DNA of 14,268 nt. It comes from an uncultured Jannaschia sp. (lineage in GTDB: Bacteria; Pseudomonadota; Alphaproteobacteria; Rhodobacterales; Rhodobacteraceae). The notes beneath the pieces were generated by a model that did not search any database, was not told where the DNA came from, and saw only the letters and a program-made list of their open reading frames with translations. Positions 6,909 to 14,095 of this stretch are shown here, one piece after another; position 1 is the first letter of the stretch; every line of letters starts with the position of its first letter. The DNA lies in contig CALFSY010000201.1 in assembly GCA_937916365.1 (NCBI GenBank), forward strand, positions 1 to 14,268. The letters run 5' to 3'. The position numbers and the translations under genes were made by a program.

Positions 6909-8252
6909 TCATTGGGTTAGGGCCAGCGCGCGCGCCATTTGGTTTTGACGTTCCACAACCAGGGGCAAATCTATCGTGCACAGATGCCCATCTGCCACGA
7001 TAATCCGGCCATCAACAATTAGGTGTTTCACACGCCGCGGCCCCGCCAAAACCAATGCGGCGGGGTCCCATGACCCCGCGCTGTCCACGCCCGTGACATC
7101 CCAAACGGCAATATCGGCCCGATACCCAGGCGTTAATTGCCCGCATTCCGCCCCGCGGCCCAACACCGCCGCCCCGCCATGTGTGGCCAAGCGTAGCGCG
7201 TCGCGGGGCGTCATCGCGTCGGCACCCAAATCCAAACGTTGCAATAACATGGCCATGCGGGTTTCTTCCATCATGTTGCCTGCGTCGTTGGAGGCCGACC
7301 CATCAACGCCCAAACCCACCTTTACCCCGGCACGCATCATGGCGGCCACCGGCGCGATACCCGACCCCAACCGTGCGTTCGAACACGGACAATGGGCAAC
7401 GCCGGTGTTTGTGCGGGCAAATAATGCGATTTCATCCGCATTCAGCTTTACCCCATGGGCATGCCACACGTCCGGCCCTGTCCACCCCAATGTTTCGGCA
7501 TAATCACCAGGGTGTTGGCCAAACATATGCAGGCCATAGGCAATGTCTTCGTCGTTTTCGGCCAGATGCGTATGTAACATTACGCCTTTGTCGCGGGCCA
7601 ATGCCGCCGTATCACGCATTAATTCCTGACTAACAGAAAATGGCGAACATGGGGCCAACCCAACGCGCAACATGGACGCGGGCGATGGATCGTGAAACGT
7701 GTCAATCACACGGATCGAATCATTGATTATCGCGTGTTCATCCTCAACCAAATTATCCGGCGGCAGACCGCCTGCACTTTGCCCAATCGACATGGATCCC
7801 CGCGTGGGATGAAACCGTAGCCCAATTTCGTGTGCCGCTTCGATCGTGTCGTCTAGGCGGCTACCATTTGGATAAAGATAGAGGTGATCGCTTGACATTG
7901 TGCAGCCAGACAATGCCAATTCGGCCAAACCGGTTAGTGCGGATATGCGCATATGATCGGGCGTAAATCGCCCCCATATGGGGTAAAGTTCCTTTAGCCA
8001 CCCAAAAAGGGCTGCGTTTTGCGCCCCGGGCACGGCACGGGTCAGGGTTTGGTAAAGGTGATGGTGCGTATTGACCAAGCCAGGCGTCACCACGCACCCC
8101 ACACAGTTCAACGTTTTGTTTATTGCAGGCAGGCCTTGCCCAATGCCCACAATCACACCATCACGCAGGTGCAGATCGGCATCGGTCCAATCTGTATTGT
8201 GATCGTCCATGGTGATGATGGTGTGTGCATTGCGCAACAATAGATCAGCCAT
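6909..8252 (-). CDS. 8-oxoguanine deaminase-type amidohydrolase
   Basis: The 447-residue product belongs to the metal-dependent amidohydrolases related to guanine, chlorohydrolase and 8-oxoguanine deaminases. The metal site has NTHHHLYQTLTR (His63, His65), LHTHLAEND (His229, Glu232), WHAHGVK (His266) and GLGVDGSASND (Asp317). The overall pattern, including SSDHLYLYPNG and PCSPFSVS, is what I recognise as 8-oxoguanine deaminase, which converts 8-oxoguanine to urate and ammonia. The substrate is inferred from family resemblance and from the urate genes beside it. The ATG at 8252 is preferred to 8261 because it overlaps the upstream stop codon in ATGGCTGA (8245-8252), suggesting translational coupling; TAAGG lies about 11 nt before it and only 1-2 nt before 8261. 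It is the last gene of the minus-strand unit. An AtzB-like or other aminohydrolase is the main alternative. Confidence 0.85.
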   Translation of the reverse strand: MADLLLRNAHTIITMDDHNTDWTDADLHLRDGVIVGIGQGLPAINKTLNCVGCVVTPGLVNTHHHLYQTLTRAVPGAQNAALFGWLKELYPIWGRFTPDHMRISALTGLAELALSGCTMSSDHLYLYPNGSRLDDTIEAAHEIGLRFHPTRGSMSIGQSAGGLPPDNLVEDEHAIINDSIRVIDTFHDPSPASMLRVGLAPCSPFSVSQELMRDTAALARDKGVMLHTHLAENDEDIAYGLHMFGQHPGDYAETLGWTGPDVWHAHGVKLNADEIALFARTNTGVAHCPCSNARLGSGIAPVAAMMRAGVKVGLGVDGSASNDAGNMMEETRMAMLLQRLDLGADAMTPRDALRLATHGGAAVLGRGAECGQLTPGYRADIAVWDVTGVDSAGSWDPAALVLAGPRRVKHLIVDGRIIVADGHLCTIDLPLVVERQNQMARALALTQ

Positions 8253-9102
8253 GGGCCACATGCCTTAGATGCGCAAGCGCGGCGCGATGTAGCGCGGGCG
8301 TTGCTGCTGCCACAACCCGCCCGCCATGGTGGGCCGGTCCGCCCATCCAATTTGTGATAATACCGCCCGCAGCCTTAATCACCGCGATTGGCGCGGCAAT
8401 ATCATAAGACTGCAACCCGGCCTCGATCACCACATCAATATGTCCCGCGGCCAACAGCGCGTAGGCATAGCAATCCATACCATAGCGTGTGAGGCGCACA
8501 CGGTCGCGCACAGCCTCAAACCCCGCGCGTTCTGCGGGGGTGCCCATCTCTGGAAATGTGGTGAACAGGGTCGCATTGGACAGTTGTGTTGTGGCGCTGA
8601 CCCCTAAATCACCCTTTGTGCCGCGCGGCCCTGCCCATGTGGCACGCCCGAACCCACCCTCGAATCGTTCGCCGATATAGGGTTGGTCGATTATGCCATA
8701 AAGGGGCCCTGTGTCATCGCACACCGCGATCAAAACGCCCCATGTGGGGGTGCCCGCAATAAACCCGCGTGTGCCGTCAATGGGATCTAACACCCACGTC
8801 AGACCGGATGTGCCGGGATGTGGGCCTTCTTCCTCCCCCTCTATGCCGTCGTTGGGGCGGTGTTTGGCCAACAGGGCGCGCATGGCGGCCTCGGCCGCGC
8901 GGTCTGCGGCGGTGACGGGATCAAAATCTGCGGCATTTTTGTTTTCCAAGATCAAATCGCGGCGACGAAACAACTGCAAAATCACCGCCCGCGCCGCATC
9001 GGCCAGGGCATGGGCGGTTGATATAATGTCTGTTTGATCCGCGTCAGAAAGGTGGACAGCGCCCATAGGCGCATCAAACGATGTTGAAGAATGCGATTTC
9101 AT
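8245..9102 (-). CDS. Inositol monophosphatase family protein, HisN (histidinol-phosphatase) type
   Basis: The 285-residue product is a magnesium-dependent phosphatase of the IMPase superfamily. Motifs in order are DPVTAADRAAE (61-71), GEEEG (Glu90, Glu91), WVLDPIDGTRGF (Asp106, Asp109, Thr111) and MDCYAYALLAAGHIDVV. The C-terminal metal motif is SYDIAAPIAVIKAAGG (Asp234). The segments around IDGTRGFIAGTPTWGVLIAV and DCYAYALL resemble HisN-type histidinol phosphatases more than true inositol phosphatases. The start at 9102 has AGGA upstream, overlapping the uraH stop; the frame is open further upstream but would run into uraH. It lies 10 nt after uraH and overlaps the deaminase gene by 8 nt, so it is co-transcribed with purine catabolism. 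No histidine gene is nearby. Its real substrate, histidinol phosphate or a purine-related phosphate, is open. Confidence 0.85.
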   Translation of the reverse strand: MKSHSSTSFDAPMGAVHLSDADQTDIISTAHALADAARAVILQLFRRRDLILENKNAADFDPVTAADRAAEAAMRALLAKHRPNDGIEGEEEGPHPGTSGLTWVLDPIDGTRGFIAGTPTWGVLIAVCDDTGPLYGIIDQPYIGERFEGGFGRATWAGPRGTKGDLGVSATTQLSNATLFTTFPEMGTPAERAGFEAVRDRVRLTRYGMDCYAYALLAAGHIDVVIEAGLQSYDIAAPIAVIKAAGGIITNWMGGPAHHGGRVVAAATPALHRAALAHLRHVAHG

Positions 9103-9112
9103 ACCGCGTTTC

Positions 9113-9472
9113 CTAACTTCCGCGATATGTTGTATATCCGTAAGGCGATAACAGCAGCGGCACATGATAATGCGCGTGGTCTGCCATACCGAATCGGATC
9201 GGCACCTGATCCAGGAAAAGCGGCGATGCCCCCACTTGGCCCGTCGCACGTAGATAGTCACCTGCGAAAAACACCAATTCATACATCCCTGGTTCAAACG
9301 ATGCGGGCGGTAGGATCGCAGTGTCGGTGCGCCCATCGGCGTTGGTGACAACCTCGGCCAGCTTATCGGGGGTTTCGGGGTCTTCCCCCACGCGGTAAAG
9401 CGCGATGCGCATCCCCGCCGCGGGACATCCCCGCGCCGTATCCAGCACATGGGTGGTTAAATATCCGGTCAT
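9113..9472 (-). CDS. uraH: 5-hydroxyisourate hydrolase (transthyretin-like protein)
   Basis: The 119-residue product hydrolyses 5-hydroxyisourate, the first product of urate oxidation, to OHCU. The family signatures are complete: THVLDTARGCPAAGM at 6-21 (His8), ADGRTD (Arg48), HYHVPLLLSPYGYTTYRGS at 101-119 (His103) and the defining C-terminal YRGS tetrapeptide. The length is typical of bacterial forms, and no signal peptide is visible, so it should act in the cytoplasm. The ATG at 9472 follows a strong GGGAGGG ribosome site 5-7 nt upstream. It is the first gene of the minus-strand unit and is divergent from the PuuE-UraD gene, whose UraD domain uses its product. Confidence 0.95.
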   Translation of the reverse strand: MTGYLTTHVLDTARGCPAAGMRIALYRVGEDPETPDKLAEVVTNADGRTDTAILPPASFEPGMYELVFFAGDYLRATGQVGASPLFLDQVPIRFGMADHAHYHVPLLLSPYGYTTYRGS

Positions 9473-9578
9473 TGCGCCCTCCCTACCATGAGGGCAGCTT
9501 CGACCACCCGCAAAAGACTTGCAAGCCCCCCTGAACCGCGCCAAGCCTAATGCCCAATTCCAAGGATGGAGGCAACCG
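9473..9578. promoter_or_regulatory. Divergent control region between uraH and puuE-uraD
   Basis: This 106-bp gap must hold the promoters of both halves of the urate-catabolic locus unless transcription enters from outside. Two small symmetric elements are visible: the palindrome CTTGCAAG at 9518-9525 near the centre, and CCCT-N6-AGGG at 9481-9494, which on the minus strand would put part of the uraH ribosome site in a weak hairpin. I found no convincing -35/-10 pair on either strand, and no regulator gene adjoins it. Confidence 0.4.
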
Positions 9579-10988
9579 ATGCACAAATATCCCCGCGATA
9601 TGACGGGCTATGGCCCCAACCCGCCGCATCCACAGTGGCCGAACAAGGCCAAGATCGCGGTGCAAATTGTATTGAATTATGAAGAAGGCGGTGAAAACAA
9701 TATCTTGCATGGGGATGACGCATCGGAAGCGTTTCTAAGCGAAATTGTAGGCGCGACACCTTGGCCCGGGCAGCGGCATTGGAACATGGAATCAATCTAT
9801 GAATATGGCGCACGGGCGGGGTTTTGGCGGTTGCATCGTATTCTAAAGGATGTGCCGATCACTGTTTTTGGCGTGGCAACCGCCCTGGCGCGCGCGCCCG
9901 AACAGGTGGCCGCGATGAAAGATGCGAGGTGGGACATCGCGTGTCACGGTCTGAAATGGGTTGAATACAAGGGTATGGATGCAGCCGCAGAACGTGCCCA
10001 CATAAAAGATGCCATTCGCCTGCATACACAGGTGGTGGGGGATCGCCCGCGCGGTTGGTATACCGGGCGCTGTTCGATGAACACAGTGCGTTTGGCGGCG
10101 GAAGAGGGGGATTTTGCCTATCTTTCCGACAGTTATGCCGACGATCTGCCGTATTGGATACGCATTGGCGATCACGATCAACTGATCGTGCCCTATACAT
10201 TGGATGCTAACGACATGCGGTTCGCCACACCGCAAGGGTTTAATTCCGGCGATCAATTTGAGACATATTTGAAAGACAGTTTTGATATTTTGTATGCCGA
10301 AGGACAGGCCGGAGCGCCCAAAATGATGTCAATCGGCCTACATTGCCGATTGGCGGGGCGCCCGGGCCGTGCCGCCGGATTACGCCGCGCACTGGCGCAC
10401 ATGATGGCGCACGATCATGTATGGTTTGCCACCCGTTTGGCCATTGCAAACCATTGGGCCGTCACCCACCCACCTGTTCCACGTCTACGGCCATCAGGGA
10501 TGGATCAGGAAACCTTTGTTGCGGAATTTGGCGGCATTTTTGAACATTCGCCATGGGTGGCCAGGGCGGCCTACGATCTGGGGCTTGGCCCCACGCACGA
10601 CACCGCCCGTGGTGTGCACGCAGCCTTATGTCAGGCTTTTCGCGCGGCGACGGCGGACCAACGCCTGAACGTTTTGCGTACACACCCCGATTTGGCAGGA
10701 AAATTGGCCAGTGCCCATCGTTTAACCCCCGACAGCACAACCGAACAGGCCAGTGCCGGGCTAAACATGTTGACCGATGAAGATTACGCCGCCTTCACCG
10801 CATTAAATGCAGCCTATACCGAAAAGCATGGCTTTCCCTTTATCATCGCTGTGCGGGATCATACAAAGGACAGCATTCTAAAGGCTTTCAGACAACGTTT
10901 GCAGAATGACCAGATAACCGAAATGGCCACAGCCTGCGCCCAGGTTGAACGCATCGCCGAATTACGCCTGATGGATAAATTCAAATGA
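9579..10988 (+). CDS. puuE: Bifunctional allantoinase PuuE / OHCU decarboxylase UraD fusion
   Basis: The 469-residue product joins two urate-pathway enzymes. Residues 1 to about 300 form a PuuE-type allantoinase of the polysaccharide deacetylase (NodB) fold, starting with YPRDMTGYG and containing NYEEGGE, IACHGLKWVEY, GWYTGRCSMN and a GLHCRLAGRPGRAAG segment. Residues about 310-469 form UraD, with HSPWVA (323), RTHPDLAGK (His369), TTEQASAGLN (Glu389, Gln390) and FIIAVRDHTK (Arg426). UraD decarboxylates OHCU to allantoin, and PuuE opens allantoin to allantoate, so the fusion covers two consecutive steps with the later enzyme placed first. The ATG at 9579 has GGAGG (9568-9572) 6 nt upstream; an in-frame start at 9519 lacks one. 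The stop overlaps the allA start by 4 nt. Such fusions are known, and both halves look intact. Confidence 0.95.
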   Translation: MHKYPRDMTGYGPNPPHPQWPNKAKIAVQIVLNYEEGGENNILHGDDASEAFLSEIVGATPWPGQRHWNMESIYEYGARAGFWRLHRILKDVPITVFGVATALARAPEQVAAMKDARWDIACHGLKWVEYKGMDAAAERAHIKDAIRLHTQVVGDRPRGWYTGRCSMNTVRLAAEEGDFAYLSDSYADDLPYWIRIGDHDQLIVPYTLDANDMRFATPQGFNSGDQFETYLKDSFDILYAEGQAGAPKMMSIGLHCRLAGRPGRAAGLRRALAHMMAHDHVWFATRLAIANHWAVTHPPVPRLRPSGMDQETFVAEFGGIFEHSPWVARAAYDLGLGPTHDTARGVHAALCQAFRAATADQRLNVLRTHPDLAGKLASAHRLTPDSTTEQASAGLNMLTDEDYAAFTALNAAYTEKHGFPFIIAVRDHTKDSILKAFRQRLQNDQITEMATACAQVERIAELRLMDKFK

Positions 10989-11467
10989 AAACAATCGCCA
11001 TTCGCCCCCTAACGGCATCCGAATTTGCCCCATTTGGTGAGGTGTTAGAGGCCAAAGGCCCCCCCGATACATTCATCAACCAAGGAATGTGCGGGCGGTT
11101 CCACGATCGCGCAACGATAGATATGGGCGGCGGGCGTGCAGGCATCAGTCTGTTTCAGGCCAAGGTGCAGGATTTGCCTTACACGCTGACCATGATGGAA
11201 CGGCATCCCCTGGGCAATCAGGCATTTTTGCCGATGTCGTTTGATCCTTTTCTGGTGATTGTTGCATCGGATCAGGATGGGGTGCCTGATCGCCCCCGCG
11301 CCTTCAAAACGGCCCCGGGACAGGGTATAAATTTTTTGCGCGGCACATGGCATGGGGTCTTAACCCCGCTGCACCTGCCCGGCCTATTTGCCGTGGTTGA
11401 TCGTATTGGCCCGGGCGACAATTTGCAGGAACATTGGTTTGACGCGCCATGGGTTATTCAATCCTAA
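10985..11467 (+). CDS. allA: Ureidoglycolate lyase
   Basis: The 160-residue product splits ureidoglycolate into glyoxylate and urea at the end of allantoin degradation. The family pattern is clear: FAPFGEVLEA near residue 14, CGRFHDRA (36-43), MERHPLGNQAFLPM (71-84), PGQGINFLRGTWHGVLTPL (111-129, including His123) and VVDRIGPGDNLQEHWFD (137-153). The length matches enterobacterial AllA. Its ATG overlaps the puuE-uraD stop in ATGA, so the two are translationally coupled. The enzyme producing its substrate from allantoate is not in the window. A hairpin follows about 12 nt after the stop. Confidence 0.95.
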   Translation: MKTIAIRPLTASEFAPFGEVLEAKGPPDTFINQGMCGRFHDRATIDMGGGRAGISLFQAKVQDLPYTLTMMERHPLGNQAFLPMSFDPFLVIVASDQDGVPDRPRAFKTAPGQGINFLRGTWHGVLTPLHLPGLFAVVDRIGPGDNLQEHWFDAPWVIQS

Positions 11468-11479
11468 TGTGCAAGGATT

Positions 11480-11525
11480 GGCAGATATTTGGCACAGAAT
11501 GACCATCTGCCCATGATTTATTTTT
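11480..11525. terminator. Probable terminator between allA and the convergent GNAT gene
   Basis: GGCAGAT (11480-11486) and ATCTGCC (11505-11511) form a perfect 7-bp stem around an 18-nt loop. They are followed by a T-rich run (11516-11525), as expected for a rho-independent terminator of allA. The loop is long and the stem only moderately GC-rich, so efficiency is uncertain. On the minus strand the stem lacks a clear T tract, so it may serve the GNAT gene only weakly. Confidence 0.5.
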
Positions 11526-11526
11526 C

Positions 11527-12012
11527 CTATCGGCCATAATCGGCACACGCGGTGACGGGCCCGGACACGCCGCACCAATCGCCCCTTCCCAAAACCCTAT
11601 CGGGGTTGGTTGGGGGGGGCATGTTTACCCCAGTTAATCGCCGAAATCCGAACCGTGCATAATATGGCGCATCCCCAACCAACAACACACGCGCCCAATT
11701 TGCCGCAACCGCGGCATTCACGCCATCACGAATGAGGCGTGCGCCCAAACCTTCGCCTTGGCGGGTGGGATGCACGGCGATGGGACCCAATAATAACGCC
11801 TGCGCCAATCCTACACGCACAGGCCAAAACCGAATGGCGCCCACCAACGCACCTGTATCATCATGCGCCACGCGGCACAGATCAATCACCGGCGGTGTAT
11901 TTTCCCGTAAGCGGTAACTTGACAGTGCCCATCGCCCCGGGGTGAAACACAAATCATAGAGTGTTTCGACCTCACCCCAATCTTGTGGGTTTTCGCGTTG
12001 GATGTCATACAT
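11527..12012 (-). CDS. GNAT family N-acetyltransferase
   Basis: The 161-residue product has the acetyl-CoA binding motif A, ALLLGPIAVHPTRQGEGLGARLIRDG (72-97) in outline, with the pyrophosphate loop RQGEGLG (84-90). It also has GDAPYYARFGF (113-123), typical of the YhbS-like branch. It transfers an acetyl group from acetyl-CoA to an amine that the sequence does not identify. The ATG at 12012 has GGGGAA about 7 nt upstream. It faces allA across the terminator-like hairpin and is divergent from the flavin reductase-domain gene, 83 nt away. Nothing suggests it belongs to the purine pathway. Confidence 0.9.
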   Translation of the reverse strand: MYDIQRENPQDWGEVETLYDLCFTPGRWALSSYRLRENTPPVIDLCRVAHDDTGALVGAIRFWPVRVGLAQALLLGPIAVHPTRQGEGLGARLIRDGVNAAVAANWARVLLVGDAPYYARFGFRRLTGVNMPPPTNPDRVLGRGDWCGVSGPVTACADYGR

Positions 12013-12095
12013 CGGTTTGTTCCCCGATTACCCCTGGTCAATGGCCTATCACGGCGCTAGCTGTGAACCAACGTATGTTACAAAGGGATTATCCC

Positions 12096-12701
12096 ATGTT
12101 CTATCGCCCCGAAGATGGCCACGGGTTGCCGCATAACCCATTTAACGCCATCGTGACGCCCCGGCCCATTGGTTGGATTTCCACCCGCAATGCGGCGGGG
12201 GCGGATAATTTGGCCCCCTATTCATTTTTCAATGCAGTTGCCTATGTGCCACCGCAGGTTATGTTTGCGTCAAACGGGGTGAAACCCGACCAGGATAGCA
12301 CCAAAGACAGTGCCGCCAACATCCGTGCCAATGGTGTTTTTTGCGTAAACATCGTGGAATATGCAATGAAAGAGGCGATGAATCATACATCGGGGTCGTG
12401 GGACAGTACTGTTGATGAATTCGCACTGGCCGATATTGAAAAAACAGAATGTGAAACCATCGCATGTGCACGTGTGGCACAAGCACCGGCAAATTTAGAA
12501 TGCCGTTTAACCCACATTGTATCTTTACCGGGGGAAACCAATTTTGCCATTTTTGGGGAAGTCATCGGGGTGCATATGCGTGACGATTGTTTGGTCGATG
12601 GTATTTTCGATGTGCTGCGCTTTAACCCGCTAACCCGAATGGGATACCGCGATTATTCTGTGATCCGCGAAAAATTTAGCTTAAAACGCCCGGGCGAATA
12701 A
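12096..12701 (+). CDS. Flavin reductase-like domain protein (DIM6/NTAB, FMN-binding)
   Basis: The 201-residue product has the flavin reductase-like split-barrel fold: NAIVTPRPIGWISTRNAAG (17-35 in outline), then NLAPYSFFNAVAYVPPQVMF, ANGVFCVNIV and NFAIFGEVIGVHM. Proteins of this type bind FMN and reduce it with NAD(P)H or act as flavin stores; the partner here is unknown. The first residue, ATG 12096, follows AGGGA (12084-12088) with a 7-nt gap; an ATG at 12075 in the same frame is less well placed. There is no adjacent monooxygenase to supply with reduced flavin. The DNA between it and lysA holds a small hairpin, so the two may be separate units. Confidence 0.88.
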   Translation: MFYRPEDGHGLPHNPFNAIVTPRPIGWISTRNAAGADNLAPYSFFNAVAYVPPQVMFASNGVKPDQDSTKDSAANIRANGVFCVNIVEYAMKEAMNHTSGSWDSTVDEFALADIEKTECETIACARVAQAPANLECRLTHIVSLPGETNFAIFGEVIGVHMRDDCLVDGIFDVLRFNPLTRMGYRDYSVIREKFSLKRPGE

Positions 12702-12716
12702 AATGCGCAAACCATA

Positions 12717-12746
12717 GCCCGTGTTTATCGGGCGAAATGTTTTGTT
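12717..12746 (+). terminator. Possible weak terminator after the flavin reductase gene
   Basis: GCCCG (12717-12721) and CGGGC (12729-12733) form a 5-bp GC stem with a 7-nt loop, followed by a partly T-rich stretch (12738-12746). It begins 15 nt after the stop codon at 12701. The stem is short and the T run is interrupted, so this is tentative. Confidence 0.3.
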
Positions 12747-12799
12747 CCGCACAATATAAAAACACGAAAACGCGACATTGTTCGCAGGGGTCGCATTGG

Positions 12800-14065
12800 A
12801 TGGATCATTTTCTTTACCGCCACGGCATTTTGCACGCCGAGGATGTTGCCATCCCCAGCATTGTTAAGGCCGTGGGAACGCCCGTTTACGTTTATTCCAC
12901 GGCGACGCTAACCCGCCATTACCACCTGTTCAAAGACGCGCTTGCCGGGATCGACAATCTGGTTTGTTTTGCGGTGAAAGCCAATTCTAATCAGGCGGTT
13001 TTGACCCATCTGGCAAAGCTCGGCGCAGGTATGGATGTGGTATCGGGGGGCGAATATGCCCGCGCTAGGGCCGCCGGTGTGCCGGGACAACGGATCGTGT
13101 TTTCCGGCGTCGGGAAAACGGCGGCTGAAATGCGCATGGCGCTGGAAGGTGGGGTGCGGCAATTCAACGTCGAATCAGAACCTGAATTGCGGCTTTTATC
13201 TACCCTAGCCACAGGTATGGGGCGCACGGCGCCGATTGCGGTGCGCGTCAATCCCGATGTTGATGCGGGCACACACGAAAAAATCACAACTGGCAAAGCG
13301 GACAATAAATTTGGCATTCCCATCGCGCGCGCGATGGGCGTTTATGAATGCGCCGCGGCCCTGCCCGGGATCGACGTGGTGGGCATTGACGTGCATATCG
13401 GCAGCCAACTAACCGATTTGCACCCTTTTGAGCAGGCCTATGAAAAGGTCAAAGACCTAACACAAACCTTGCGCGCCTTGGGGCATACCATCCACCGCGT
13501 GGATCTGGGGGGGGGATTGGGTATCCCCTATCAGCGGGCGAATACGGCCCCGCCGCTGCCCACAGAGTTTGGCGCCCTTATCAAACGCATTTTCACGGGC
13601 CTTGAGGTTGAGGTGGAAATCGAACCCGGCCGCCTTATCGCCGGAAATGCCGGCATTTTGGTTAGTCGCGTGTTGTATGTAAAAACCGGACAGGCGCGTG
13701 AATTTCTAATCCTCGATGCGGCAATGAACGATTTGATTCGCCCCGCAATGTATGGGGCATGGCACGACATCGTGCCCATTGTCGAACCCGAAGCGGGCGC
13801 CGAACGCCACCTATACGATGTTGTGGGGCCCGTGTGCGAAACGGGGGATACGTTTGCCCGGCAACGCGCCTTACCCCAAATTCAGGCGGGTCAATATGTC
13901 GCATTTCGATCCGCCGGTGCGTATGGGGCGGTGATGGCCAGCGAATATAATACCCGCCCGATGATTCCAGAGGTTTTGGTAGGTGCCGATCAATTCGCGG
14001 TTATCCGGGCACGTCCAACATTTGACGATATTATAAACCGCGATAATGTGCCCTTATGGATTTAA
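12800..14065 (+). CDS. lysA: Diaminopimelate decarboxylase
   Basis: The 421-residue PLP enzyme decarboxylates meso-diaminopimelate to L-lysine, the last step of lysine synthesis. Lys60 in CFAVKANSN is the Schiff-base lysine of the alanine racemase-like barrel. Other signatures are SGGEYARA, HIGSQLTDL, DLGGGLGIPY (Asp235 onward), EPGRLIAGNAG, CETGD (Cys346, the residue reaching across the dimer) and SAGAYGAVMASEYN. The ATG at 12800 gives the usual length and N-terminus MDHFLYRHG, with AGGGG (12786-12790) about 9 nt upstream. The frame is open back to 12737 but that extension has no family resemblance. A TATAAA (12755-12760) could be part of a promoter, without a clear -35. A run of nine G (13507-13515) encodes the glycine motif. 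It lies 30 nt before the next gene. Confidence 0.97.
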   Translation: MDHFLYRHGILHAEDVAIPSIVKAVGTPVYVYSTATLTRHYHLFKDALAGIDNLVCFAVKANSNQAVLTHLAKLGAGMDVVSGGEYARARAAGVPGQRIVFSGVGKTAAEMRMALEGGVRQFNVESEPELRLLSTLATGMGRTAPIAVRVNPDVDAGTHEKITTGKADNKFGIPIARAMGVYECAAALPGIDVVGIDVHIGSQLTDLHPFEQAYEKVKDLTQTLRALGHTIHRVDLGGGLGIPYQRANTAPPLPTEFGALIKRIFTGLEVEVEIEPGRLIAGNAGILVSRVLYVKTGQAREFLILDAAMNDLIRPAMYGAWHDIVPIVEPEAGAERHLYDVVGPVCETGDTFARQRALPQIQAGQYVAFRSAGAYGAVMASEYNTRPMIPEVLVGADQFAVIRARPTFDDIINRDNVPLWI

Positions 14066-14095
14066 CATCGGGATCTCCCCCGTCCTAAGGCACAG

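Noticed and set aside
9103..9450. Upstream extension of the HisN-type phosphatase reading frame
   Set aside because: It overlaps uraH entirely, lacks family resemblance, and the ATG at 9102 has its own ribosome site.
9843..10256. 137-codon open frame on the minus strand inside puuE-uraD
   Set aside because: No ribosome site or domain; the opposite strand encodes a conserved enzyme.
12687..12696. Perfect palindrome CGCCCGGGCG near the end of the flavin reductase gene
   Set aside because: It is within the coding region, has no loop for a hairpin, and is expected from GC-rich codons.
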